This document shows, piece after piece, positions 7,560 through 13,494 of a DNA stretch of 13,494 nt (position 1 is the stretch's first letter; every line of letters begins with the position of its first letter). Source of the DNA: JBFIHZ01 sp041601535 (GTDB taxonomy: Bacteria > Pseudomonadota > Gammaproteobacteria > Xanthomonadales > SZUA-36); contig JBFIHZ010000075.1 of assembly GCA_041601535.1 (NCBI GenBank), positions 1-13,494 on the forward strand, given 5' to 3'. The notes under the pieces are model-generated. The model saw only the letters and a list, made by a program, of their open reading frames with translations. It did no database searches and was not told the DNA's origin. The position numbers were made by a program, and so were the translations under genes.

Positions 7560-7588
7560 ATTTTATCGAAGCGCAGCACTGCTGTCTA
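7560..7588 (-). promoter_or_regulatory. Sigma-70-type promoter for carA
   Basis: TAGACA (7583-7588, five of six to TTGACA), a 17-bp spacer and TAAAAT (7560-7565, five of six to TATAAT) on the minus strand. The predicted start is near 7552, giving a leader of about 120 nt that contains the terminator hairpin ahead of carA. Confidence 0.65.
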
Positions 7589-7623
7589 ACGCTGATCGCA
7601 TTTCTTTTTCAACAGTGAGCATT

Positions 7624-7680
7624 AAAAAACCGAATAACCGGCCTGCAGCCTGCCGCGCAGCCATTTGCGGCTGAGCGGCA
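7624..7680 (-). terminator. Probable terminator after dapB
   Basis: Starting 12 bases after the dapB stop, an imperfect 30-nt hairpin (7651-7680) has arms TGCCGC-T-CAGCC and GGCTG-C-GCGGCA around a six-base loop (11 pairs, one mismatch). A run of six T (7624-7629) follows about 20 nt later, immediately after a small CCG/CGG hairpin. The gap between the strong hairpin and the T-run makes it an imperfect intrinsic terminator. It would separate the dnaJ-dapB transcript from carA. Confidence 0.4.
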
Positions 7681-7692
7681 AATTTTTCGTCC

Positions 7693-8424
7693 CTACAGTC
7701 CCAGCCAGTCGGCGGCCGTGTACAGGCCCGCTGGCTGGCCGCTGAGCCAGCGCCCGGCACGCCGTGCGCCACGGGCGAAGATGCCGCGGTCCTGTGCTTC
7801 GTGACTGAGCACCAGTTTCTCACCGGCCCAGGCAAAACTCACGTGGTGGGTGCCCACGTGTTCGCCTTCGCGGACATCGGAATAGGTAATGTCGGCGGCA
7901 TCCGAGGGGCGTGCGTTTGTCACCGCCGCGCCCAGCATCAACGCGGTGCCGGACGGCGCGTCCTGTTTCCACTGGTGATGGATGTCTTCGATGTGCACGC
8001 GGGTGGACGGATCCAGCGCACGTGCCGCCTGCGCGCACAGGCCGGCCAGCAAGTTAACGCCCACGCTGAGATTGGGCGACCACAGTACCGGTGCCTTCCT
8101 GGCGGCCTGCTGCAAGGCTTCGGTTTCCCGCTGGCCCAGACCGGTGACGCCGCTGAGCAGAGCCACCCCGTGGCGGGCGCACCATCCGGCCACTTCGAGG
8201 GTTCCCGCTGGCAAGGAGAAATCAATGATCAGATCCGGCAGGGCAGCCTGCCCTTCCAGATCGGCGAGCTGTGCATGGTAGTCCAGCGGGCTGTCCCAGG
8301 CGGGCGGCGCCGGTGCGACCACGGCGGTCAGCGCTATGCCATCGCCCGGCTCCGCCGCAGCGTGGATGGCTTCGGCCATGCGGCCGCCACCGTGCAGTAC
8401 CGTTTTGATGGCTGCAGGGGCCAC
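7693..8424 (-). CDS. dapB: 4-hydroxy-tetrahydrodipicolinate reductase DapB (short, altered nucleotide-binding loop)
   Basis: DapB reduces 4-hydroxy-tetrahydrodipicolinate with NAD(P)H in the diaminopimelate/lysine pathway, in the cytoplasm. Seen: IIDFSLPAGTLE (66-77), SGVTGLG (91-97), SPNLSVGVN (116-124) and the catalytic block HHQWKQDAPSGTA with H149, H150 and K153 matching E. coli H159, H160 and K163. The C-terminal half has REGEHVGTHHV and ends DRGIFARGARRAGRWL. The protein is 243 aa, shorter than the roughly 265-275 usual. The Rossmann loop reads HGGGRMAEAI, so the usual GxxGxxG (as in GASGRMG) has become GxGxxA. The start is GTG at 8424, one base after the dnaJ stop (TGA-C-GTG), with no clear Shine-Dalgarno site, so translation is probably coupled to dnaJ. 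Catalytic residues are intact and I expect a functional enzyme. Confidence 0.93.
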   Translation of the reverse strand: MAPAAIKTVLHGGGRMAEAIHAAAEPGDGIALTAVVAPAPPAWDSPLDYHAQLADLEGQAALPDLIIDFSLPAGTLEVAGWCARHGVALLSGVTGLGQRETEALQQAARKAPVLWSPNLSVGVNLLAGLCAQAARALDPSTRVHIEDIHHQWKQDAPSGTALMLGAAVTNARPSDAADITYSDVREGEHVGTHHVSFAWAGEKLVLSHEAQDRGIFARGARRAGRWLSGQPAGLYTAADWLGL

Positions 8425-8425
8425 G

Positions 8426-9544
8426 TCAGGAGGTCATGCGTTCGAAAAAGTCGCGCACGTTGCTTAACCAGGACTCGGTGCGCGGATTGTGCTCGGTGTT
8501 GTCATCACCATGAGCCTGTTCAAATTCCTGCAGCAGCTCTTTCTGCCGCTTGCTGAGCTTCACCGGGGTTTCCACCACGATGCGGCACATCATGTCGCCG
8601 GTACGGTGGCTGCGAACGGATTTCACGCCCTTGCCTTTGAGCCGGAACATCCTGCCGGTTTGCGTTTCCGCCGGAATTTTCAGTTTCACCTGGCCGCTGA
8701 GAGTGGGAATTTCCAGCTCGCCGCCCAAGGCAGCGCGGGTGAACGGAATGGGCACCTCGCAATAAAGATCATCGCCATCGCGTTCAAAAATACGGTGAGG
8801 CCGGACCCGCACCTCGACGTACAGATCACCGCCCGGCGCGCCGGTCATGCCGGCCTCGCCCTCACCGGACAGGCGGATGCGATCGCCGCTGTCCACCCCG
8901 GCCGGGATTTTCACATTCAGCGTGCGGGTTTCACGCACCCTGCCCTGGCCATTGCAACTGGGGCAGGGGTTGCTGATGCGCTGACCGGCACCCTGGCAGG
9001 AGGGACAGGTCTGCTGCACCGAAAATATGCCCTGCTGCATGCGTACCTGGCCGACACCGCCGCAGGTGCTGCAGGTATCTTTCTGGCCATCGCGCGCGCC
9101 ACTGCCGTCGCAGGTCTTGCACTGTCCCAGGGTGGGCACCTTGATTTCCCGTGATACCCCCTGAACCGCTTCTTCCAGGTCCAGTTCCATGGTGTAGCGC
9201 AGGTCAGCGCCCCGCTGCCGCTGCTGACCACGGCGGCCGCCGCCGAAAATATCACCGAATATGTCGCCGAATATATCGCCGACATCCCCGTGAAAGCCCC
9301 CCTGCCCACCTCCGGCGGAACCGTCAACAGCGGCATGGCCATATCGGTCATAAGCCGCCCGCTTTTGCGGGTCCTTGAGGATTTCGTAGGCTTCCTTGGC
9401 TTCCTTGAATTGTTCCTGGGCCTTCTCGTCCGGGTTGCGGTCCGGATGGAATTTCATCGCCAGCCGGCGGTAGGCTTTTTTCAGGTCACCGTCGCTGGCG
9501 TTCTTTGCCACGCCCAGGGTTTCGTAATAATCGCGTTTTGCCAT
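8426..9544 (-). CDS. dnaJ: Chaperone DnaJ (class A Hsp40)
   Basis: DnaJ delivers clients to DnaK and stimulates its ATPase. The 372-aa protein is complete: J domain 4-70 with HPD at 33-35; Gly/Phe region about 71-112, containing a GDIF unit repeated three times (89-100); zinc domain with four CxxCxGxG repeats starting at C142, C158, C180 and C194; two C-terminal beta-domains; and a dimerisation tail. The ATG at 9544 is preferred over an in-frame TTG six bases earlier because it yields the standard MAKRDYYE. It has AAAGGA eight bases upstream. A sigma-32-like promoter lies just upstream, after the terminator that follows dnaK. dapB follows after one base. Confidence 0.98.
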   Translation of the reverse strand: MAKRDYYETLGVAKNASDGDLKKAYRRLAMKFHPDRNPDEKAQEQFKEAKEAYEILKDPQKRAAYDRYGHAAVDGSAGGGQGGFHGDVGDIFGDIFGDIFGGGRRGQQRQRGADLRYTMELDLEEAVQGVSREIKVPTLGQCKTCDGSGARDGQKDTCSTCGGVGQVRMQQGIFSVQQTCPSCQGAGQRISNPCPSCNGQGRVRETRTLNVKIPAGVDSGDRIRLSGEGEAGMTGAPGGDLYVEVRVRPHRIFERDGDDLYCEVPIPFTRAALGGELEIPTLSGQVKLKIPAETQTGRMFRLKGKGVKSVRSHRTGDMMCRIVVETPVKLSKRQKELLQEFEQAHGDDNTEHNPRTESWLSNVRDFFERMTS

Positions 9545-9571
9545 GCCCAAGGTCCTTTGTTATTGCACCAG

Positions 9572-9600
9572 ATTTAGGGCTGCCTGGTGAAGAATTCAAG
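9572..9600 (-). promoter_or_regulatory. Sigma-32-like heat-shock promoter for dnaJ
   Basis: CTTGAA (9595-9600), a 15-bp spacer and CCCTAAAT (9572-9579) on the minus strand; the -35 is perfect and the -10 matches six of eight positions of CCCCATAT. It lies between the dnaK terminator and the dnaJ ribosome binding site, with a predicted leader of about 20 nt. The -35 overlaps a perfect 10-bp palindrome, CAAGCGCTTG (9597-9606). Confidence 0.5.
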
Positions 9601-9624
9601 CGCTTGCTTGTGTGTCGTCAAATT

Positions 9625-9643
9625 GGCTGCCAGCACGGCAGCC
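9625..9643. repeat. Perfect 7-bp stem inverted repeat upstream of the dnaJ promoter
   Basis: GGCTGCC and GGCAGCC flank a five-base loop (AGCAC). No T-run follows on either strand, so it is not an intrinsic terminator. It sits about 25 bp upstream of the dnaJ -35 and could be an RNA hairpin in dnaK read-through transcripts, or a binding site. Function unknown. Confidence 0.4.
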
Positions 9644-9713
9644 GTTTCCGGCCGGTTCCGCACCGGCCTGCCTGCCCCCCTCGAAAACCGGTGCAGGCCT
9701 GGAATACCACCGC

Positions 9714-9743
9714 AAAAACAAAGCCCCGGCTCGTGCCGGGGCT
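9714..9743 (-). terminator. Intrinsic terminator after dnaK
   Basis: A perfect nine-pair stem AGCCCCGGC/GCCGGGGCT with a four-base loop (9722-9743) is followed on the minus strand by TTTGTTTTTG. It starts about 37 bases after the dnaK stop. This should end most dnaK transcripts before dnaJ. Confidence 0.85.
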
Positions 9744-9780
9744 CTGGGGTATTGCGGCAAGCCGTGATGGTTGATTCCGA

Positions 9781-11694
9781 TCAGGCTTTCTTGTCGTCGT
9801 CGACTTCCTCGAACTCGGCGTCCACCACGTCTTCAGCCGATGAGCTTTCCGGGCTCGGCGATTCGGCTTCCGCCTGGGCCGCTGCGGCCGCCTTCTGGTA
9901 AATCACCTGGCTGGCCTCGCTGAGCTTGGTGACGGCCGCTTCAATGGCCTCTTTATCACCGTCCTTCATGGCGGCTTCGACGCCTTCGATGGCGGACTCA
10001 ATGGTGCTGCGCTCACCTTCGTCGATCTGGTCGCCCAGTTCTTTCAGGCTGGAACGGGTGGCGTGCACTACCGAATCGGCATTGTTGCGCGCGGTAACCA
10101 GTTCGTGGAACTTGCGGTCATCCTCGGCGTGCGCCTCGGCGTCGCGCACCATGCGTTCGACTTCCTCGTCAGACAAACCAGAACCGGCCTTGATCTCGAT
10201 CTTCTGTTCCTTGCCGGTGGCCTTGTCCTTGGCGCTGACGTGCATGATGCCGTTGGCATCAATATCAAACGTCACTTCAATCTGCGGCATGCCTCGCGGT
10301 GCGGCGGCGATACCGGCCAGATCAAAGCGCGCCAGCGATTTATTGGCTGAAGCAATCTCACGCTCGCCCTGCAGTACGTGCACCGTCACCGCGGTCTGGT
10401 TGTCTTCCGCGGTGGAGAACACCTGCGAAGCCTTGGTCGGAATGGTGGTGTTTTTCTCGATCAGCTTGGTCATCACGCCACCCATGGTTTCGATACCCAG
10501 GGACAGAGGCGTCACATCCAGCAGCAGAACGTCTTTCACATCACCAGCCAGCACGCCGGCCTGTACTGCGGCGCCCACGGCGACCGCTTCATCCGGGTTG
10601 ACGTCCTTGCGCGGGTCGCGGCCAAAGAATTCGGCAACCGCTTCCTGTACTTTGGGCATGCGCGTCTGACCACCCACCAGGATGACTTCATTGATATCGC
10701 TGACCTTCAGGCCGGCGTCATCCAGCGCGGTACGGCAAGGCGCGATGGTGCGGCTTACCAGGTCTTCCACCAGCGACTCCAGCTTGGCGCGGGTCAGCTT
10801 GATGTTCAGATGTTTCGGACCGTTGGCATCCGCGGTGATGTACGGCAGGTTCACCTCGGTCTGCTGACCGCTGGACAGTTCGATCTTGGCACGCTCGGCG
10901 GCCTCACGCAGGCGCTGCAGGGCCAGCGGATCGTTCTTCAGGTCAAAGCCCTGGTCTTTCTTGAACTCGGCGACCAGGTAATCGATCACACGCTTGTCAA
11001 AATCCTCACCACCCAGGAAGGTATCGCCGTTGGTGGCCAGCACTTCAAACTGGTGCTCGCCATCCACTTCGGCAATTTCAATGATGGAGATATCAAACGT
11101 ACCGCCACCCAGGTCATACACGGCGATTTTGCGCTCACCGGCCTTCTTGTCCAGGCCGTAAGCCAACGCGGCCGCGGTGGGCTCGTTGATGATGCGGCGT
11201 ACGTTCAGACCGGCAATCTTGCCAGCATCCTTGGTCGCCTGGCGCTGTGAATCGTTGAAGTAGGCCGGTACCGTGATGACCGCCTCGGTGACTTCTTCAC
11301 CCAGGTAATCTTCGGCGGTCTTCTTCATCTTCATCAGCACGCGCGCGGAAATTTCCGGCGGAGCCATTTTCTTGCCAGCCGCTTCCACCCACGCATCGCC
11401 GTTCTCGGCCGCCACGATCTTGTACGGCACCAGGTCCTTGTCTTTCTGCACCACGTCTTCGGAGAACTTGCGTCCAATCAGCCGTTTTACCGCGTTCAGC
11501 GTATTGGCCGGGTTGGTTACCGCCTGACGTTTTGCCGGCTGCCCGACCAACACCTCATCATCCTTGGTAAAGGCTACGATGGAGGGCGTTGTGCGATCGC
11601 CTTCGGCATTTTCAATTACCTTGGGCTTGCCCCCTTCCATCACCGCAACACACGAGTTGGTGGTGCCAAGGTCAATACCTATGATCTTGCCCAT
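9781..11694 (-). CDS. dnaK: Molecular chaperone DnaK (Hsp70)
   Basis: DnaK is the ATP-driven Hsp70 that binds exposed hydrophobic peptides, with DnaJ as co-chaperone and GrpE as nucleotide exchange factor. The 637-aa protein is complete. Nucleotide-binding domain: GIDLGTTNSCVAV at 6-18, DLGGGTFDIS with Thr199 at the E. coli autophosphorylation position, and ILVGGQTRMPKVQ at about 338-350. The hydrophobic interdomain linker VLLLDVTP is at 389-396. The substrate-binding beta domain and helical lid follow, ending in an acidic EEVDDDKKA tail. The ATG at 11694 is chosen over an in-frame TTG six bases upstream because it gives the standard MGKIIGIDLGTT; GGGAG lies about eight bases before it. It has its own sigma-32 promoter and a strong terminator behind it. 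Confidence 0.99.
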   Translation of the reverse strand: MGKIIGIDLGTTNSCVAVMEGGKPKVIENAEGDRTTPSIVAFTKDDEVLVGQPAKRQAVTNPANTLNAVKRLIGRKFSEDVVQKDKDLVPYKIVAAENGDAWVEAAGKKMAPPEISARVLMKMKKTAEDYLGEEVTEAVITVPAYFNDSQRQATKDAGKIAGLNVRRIINEPTAAALAYGLDKKAGERKIAVYDLGGGTFDISIIEIAEVDGEHQFEVLATNGDTFLGGEDFDKRVIDYLVAEFKKDQGFDLKNDPLALQRLREAAERAKIELSSGQQTEVNLPYITADANGPKHLNIKLTRAKLESLVEDLVSRTIAPCRTALDDAGLKVSDINEVILVGGQTRMPKVQEAVAEFFGRDPRKDVNPDEAVAVGAAVQAGVLAGDVKDVLLLDVTPLSLGIETMGGVMTKLIEKNTTIPTKASQVFSTAEDNQTAVTVHVLQGEREIASANKSLARFDLAGIAAAPRGMPQIEVTFDIDANGIMHVSAKDKATGKEQKIEIKAGSGLSDEEVERMVRDAEAHAEDDRKFHELVTARNNADSVVHATRSSLKELGDQIDEGERSTIESAIEGVEAAMKDGDKEAIEAAVTKLSEASQVIYQKAAAAAQAEAESPSPESSSAEDVVDAEFEEVDDDKKA

Positions 11695-11749
11695 GTTCAA
11701 TCTCCCAAAAAATTCTGTAATGGATCAAAAATAATTACTGATGCTGCAA

Positions 11750-11777
11750 AAGTGGGGTCCGGATGCGCAATTTCAAC
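11750..11777 (-). promoter_or_regulatory. Sigma-32 heat-shock promoter for dnaK
   Basis: GTTGAA (11772-11777), a 14-bp spacer and CCCCACTT (11750-11757) on the minus strand, close to CTTGAA-N13-17-CCCCATNT. The predicted transcript start near 11743 gives a leader of about 50 nt. It allows heat-induced dnaK transcription independent of grpE. Confidence 0.7.
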
Positions 11778-11841
11778 AAATACATCACAATAACACCCAG
11801 CCTGCCCACTTCATCCGTAGCGCCGCAAAGCGCCCGCCGCA

Positions 11842-12495
11842 CTATGGCTGGCGTGACACCACCACCATGGCCGGCCGCACCAGGCGGTCGTGCAGCTTGA
11901 AACCTTTCTGCAGCACTTCCAGCACGGTGTTTTCAGGCTGATCTGCCGCAGGCAGCATGGTCATGGCCTCATGCCACTCCGGGTCAAAGCTCTCACCCAG
12001 CGGATCAATCACTTCCAGGCCGTGGTCGTTCATCACCTTGTTGAGCATTTTCAGGGTCAACTCCTTGCCCTCGACCAGCGCATCCACGGTGGTGCTGTCG
12101 TCCACCATGTCCAGTCCACGTTCCAGGCTGTCACGCACCTGCAGCAGGTCTTTCATGATGCTCTCCAGCGCGAACTTGCGGGACTTTTCCAGGTCACGGG
12201 TCAGCCGCTTACGCATGTTTTCCGTCTCGGCCTGCATGCGTAACATGGCCTCACGATGCCTGGCCAGTTCCTGTTCAGCCTGTGCCAGCCGGGCGGCATC
12301 GTCGGGCAGCTCATCGGCCGCACTGTCACCCGAAATATCCGCCTGGCCGTCGGCCGGGTCAAAACCCTGGCCCTCGCTCACGTCCCCGTCAGCCGGCCCG
12401 GAAGTCTGTTGTTCAACATCAGCCTCAGCGCTGCCGGGGGATTGTGGTTGATTGTCGTTTTGTCTGGTTTCACCCGTCACAACTGTGTGCTCCAT
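11842..12495 (-). CDS. grpE: GrpE nucleotide exchange factor for DnaK
   Basis: GrpE is a homodimer that releases ADP from DnaK and acts as a thermosensor. The 217-aa frame has a long acidic, low-complexity N terminus (about 1-65), a helical coiled-coil segment (about 66-110, AEQELARHREAMLRMQAETE) and the C-terminal beta domain with the family signature FDPEWHEAMTML through GFKLHDRLVRPAMVVVS. The start is uncertain. The ATG at 12495 has no Shine-Dalgarno match. The in-frame GTG at 12480, five codons later, has GGAG nine bases upstream and would give a 212-aa protein starting MTGETRQ. Transcribed divergently from recN under a consensus sigma-32 promoter. The 141-bp gap to dnaK has no clear terminator, so read-through into dnaK is likely. 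Confidence 0.97.
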   Translation of the reverse strand: MEHTVVTGETRQNDNQPQSPGSAEADVEQQTSGPADGDVSEGQGFDPADGQADISGDSAADELPDDAARLAQAEQELARHREAMLRMQAETENMRKRLTRDLEKSRKFALESIMKDLLQVRDSLERGLDMVDDSTTVDALVEGKELTLKMLNKVMNDHGLEVIDPLGESFDPEWHEAMTMLPAADQPENTVLEVLQKGFKLHDRLVRPAMVVVSRQP

Positions 12496-12532
12496 AAAGT
12501 TTCATGCGTGTGGGTCGTGCATTCCCTCCCCG

Positions 12533-12560
12533 ATATGGGGGCCTGACCGATCGATTCAAG
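12533..12560 (-). promoter_or_regulatory. Consensus sigma-32 heat-shock promoter for grpE
   Basis: CTTGAA (12555-12560), a 14-bp spacer and CCCCATAT (12533-12540) on the minus strand match the RpoH consensus at every conserved position. The predicted transcript start near 12526 leaves about 30 nt before the grpE ATG. No CIRCE-type inverted repeat is visible, so HrcA control is not supported. Confidence 0.85.
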
Positions 12561-12695
12561 CCAGAATCTGACAGCCATCGCATTGCTGATTGACCGGTGT
12601 CATGCTAGTGTCCGATGCTTGGAAACCGCTCGTCTTAACTGCTCTGCCAGGCCGCTTCGGGCGCGCCGGCGAGCGGGTTTATACCAGCGGGGGTG

Positions 12696-12721
12696 GCAGC
12701 ACGCGGCCGGCCGTGTGCTGC
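12696..12721. repeat. 26-bp near-perfect palindrome in the grpE-recN spacer
   Basis: The arms GCAGCAC and GTGCTGC enclose a centre containing CGGCCGGCCG. Twelve of 13 arm pairs are Watson-Crick and one is G-T. It ends 46 bp before the recN ATG and is not followed by a T-run on either strand. The GC-rich dyad fits either an operator for a dimeric regulator or a hairpin in a recN 5' leader; nothing in the sequence decides between them. It does not match the LexA pattern CTGT-N8-ACAG. The rest of the 272-bp spacer holds the grpE promoter, with no convincing ORF. Confidence 0.5.
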
Positions 12722-12767
12722 TGATCAGCTTGAACCGGCACTGCGCAACAGGCCCCAGAATCACTTC

Positions 12768-13494
12768 ATGCTTACAGCGCTGCACATCAGGAATTTCGCC
12801 ATCATCGAATCCCAGGAACTGGAGTTCGATGGCGGCTTTACCGCCATTACCGGGGAAACGGGCGCGGGCAAATCCATCCTGGTAGACGCCCTGGGCCTGT
12901 TACTCGGCGGCCGCGCCGATACCGGCCTGATCCGCAGTGGTTGTGAACGGGCGGAACTGACCGCCGCGTTCAACGTAAACGAAGACAGCGCGGCCTATGC
13001 CTGGCTGCAACACAACGAACTGCACGATGGTCAAAACTGCCTGTTGCGACGAGTGATCAACGACAACGGCCGCTCGCGCGCATGGATCAACGGCACCGTG
13101 GTCACCCTGGCACAACTGCAGGAACTGGGCGAATCCCTGGTGGAAATCCATGGCCAGAATGAACACATGCGCCTGGTGCGAACCGATGAGTTGTTTCACT
13201 TGATCGATGGCAGCGGCACCCATGACGCCCAGCTCAAGGCCCTGGAAACCGCCTTTAACGCCTGGCGTGATGTGGAGCAGGAAATGCGGGAACTGCAGGC
13301 CGAAGCACCGCTGGAAGCCGGTGAACTGGATTTGCTGCGCTTCCAGATTGAAGAACTCGAAAACGCCGCGCTGACAGCGGAGGCCTACGAGCAGCTCGAG
13401 GCCGAGCACCGCCTGCTGGCGCGTGGCAGCGACCTGATGCTGTCACTGGAAAACGCACTGGAACTGATGCAGGCCGAAGAAGGCAGCGTCAGCA
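12768..13494 (+). CDS. recN: DNA repair protein RecN (5' portion; gene continues beyond window)
   Basis: RecN is an SMC-like ATPase that tethers DNA ends during double-strand-break repair. The first 242 codons are present, of about 550 in the family. Seen: the family N terminus MLTALHIRNFAIIE, Walker A GETGAGKS at 29-36, the region RRVINDNGRSRAWINGT, and a Q-loop-like block VEIHGQNEHMRLVR. The start of the charged coiled coil follows (from about residue 155; WRDVEQEMRELQ, ELDLLRFQIEELEN). Walker B and the second coiled-coil half lie outside. The ATG at 12768 gives the expected N terminus but has no good Shine-Dalgarno sequence. An open frame upstream includes a GTG but does not resemble RecN. 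No LexA box is visible upstream. Divergent from grpE, as in pseudomonads. Confidence 0.96.
   Translation, partial: MLTALHIRNFAIIESQELEFDGGFTAITGETGAGKSILVDALGLLLGGRADTGLIRSGCERAELTAAFNVNEDSAAYAWLQHNELHDGQNCLLRRVINDNGRSRAWINGTVVTLAQLQELGESLVEIHGQNEHMRLVRTDELFHLIDGSGTHDAQLKALETAFNAWRDVEQEMRELQAEAPLEAGELDLLRFQIEELENAALTAEAYEQLEAEHRLLARGSDLMLSLENALELMQAEEGSVS

Noticed and set aside
7563..7835. Minus-strand frame spanning the end of dapB and the spacer; its last part could be read as a 12-codon leader peptide MRSALDSSAALR
   Set aside because: It ends within the carA -10 element, so it would not be on the carA transcript, and the longer frame overlaps conserved dapB sequence.
9660..9694. GCACCGG/CCGGTGC inverted repeat in the dnaK-dnaJ gap as a second terminator
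   Set aside because: Seven-pair stem with a 21-base loop and no T-run on the transcribed strand; likely incidental.
10378..11250. Plus-strand open frame (290 codons) opposite dnaK
   Set aside because: Shadow of dnaK, whose strand is certain from full-length homology.
11741..11941. Plus-strand 66-codon frame across the grpE-dnaK gap
   Set aside because: It overlaps the dnaK sigma-32 promoter and the end of grpE on the other strand; no homology recognised.
12496..12767. CIRCE element or hrcA remnant upstream of grpE
   Set aside because: No TTAGCACTC-N9-GAGTGCTAA-like repeat and no HrcA-like coding sequence in the spacer.
12583..12885. Plus-strand frame overlapping the recN start in another frame
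   Set aside because: recN is certain from the Walker A motif and family N terminus; this frame is basic low-complexity sequence with no recognised domain.

Overview
The window looks like a stretch of a gammaproteobacterial chromosome, GC-rich with GC-biased codon use. It carries housekeeping genes only. I see no mobile element, CRISPR array, tRNA, rRNA, defence locus or biosynthetic cluster. The gene order recJ-rpfE-greA-carB-carA-dapB-dnaJ-dnaK-grpE next to recN combines the Pseudomonas-type order (recN, grpE-dnaK-dnaJ-dapB-carAB-greA) with the Xanthomonas-type greA-rpfE-recJ block. That suggests a member of, or relative of, the Xanthomonadales/Lysobacterales. There is no hrcA next to grpE, and the heat-shock genes have sigma-32-type promoters. 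The genus cannot be fixed from the sequence alone.

Layout, right to left along the minus strand. recN (right edge, plus strand, cut by the window end) diverges from grpE across a 272-bp spacer. The spacer holds a consensus sigma-32 promoter for grpE and an unexplained 26-bp palindrome. grpE, dnaK and dnaJ each have their own sigma-32-like promoter. A strong intrinsic terminator separates dnaK from dnaJ. dapB (lysine/peptidoglycan biosynthesis) follows dnaJ after a single base. The 262-bp gap to carA (measured to its TTG start) holds a probable dapB terminator, a good sigma-70 promoter, and a leader ending in an intrinsic terminator just before the carA ribosome binding site. This is a candidate pyrimidine attenuator. 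carA-carB (carbamoyl-phosphate synthetase), greA (transcript cleavage factor), rpfE (RpfE/COG4255 family, function unknown) and recJ (ssDNA exonuclease, cut by the left edge) follow with gaps of 83, 16, 8 and 1 bp, consistent with one operon.

How the genes work together: GrpE, DnaK and DnaJ form the Hsp70 chaperone cycle. CarA and CarB make carbamoyl phosphate for arginine and pyrimidines. DapB feeds diaminopimelate and lysine synthesis. GreA rescues arrested RNA polymerase. RecJ and RecN act in recombinational repair. No protein-coding gap exceeds 300 bp. The most interesting signals are regulatory: the carA leader, the separate sigma-32 promoters, and the palindrome upstream of recN. I do not see a novel multi-gene system here.
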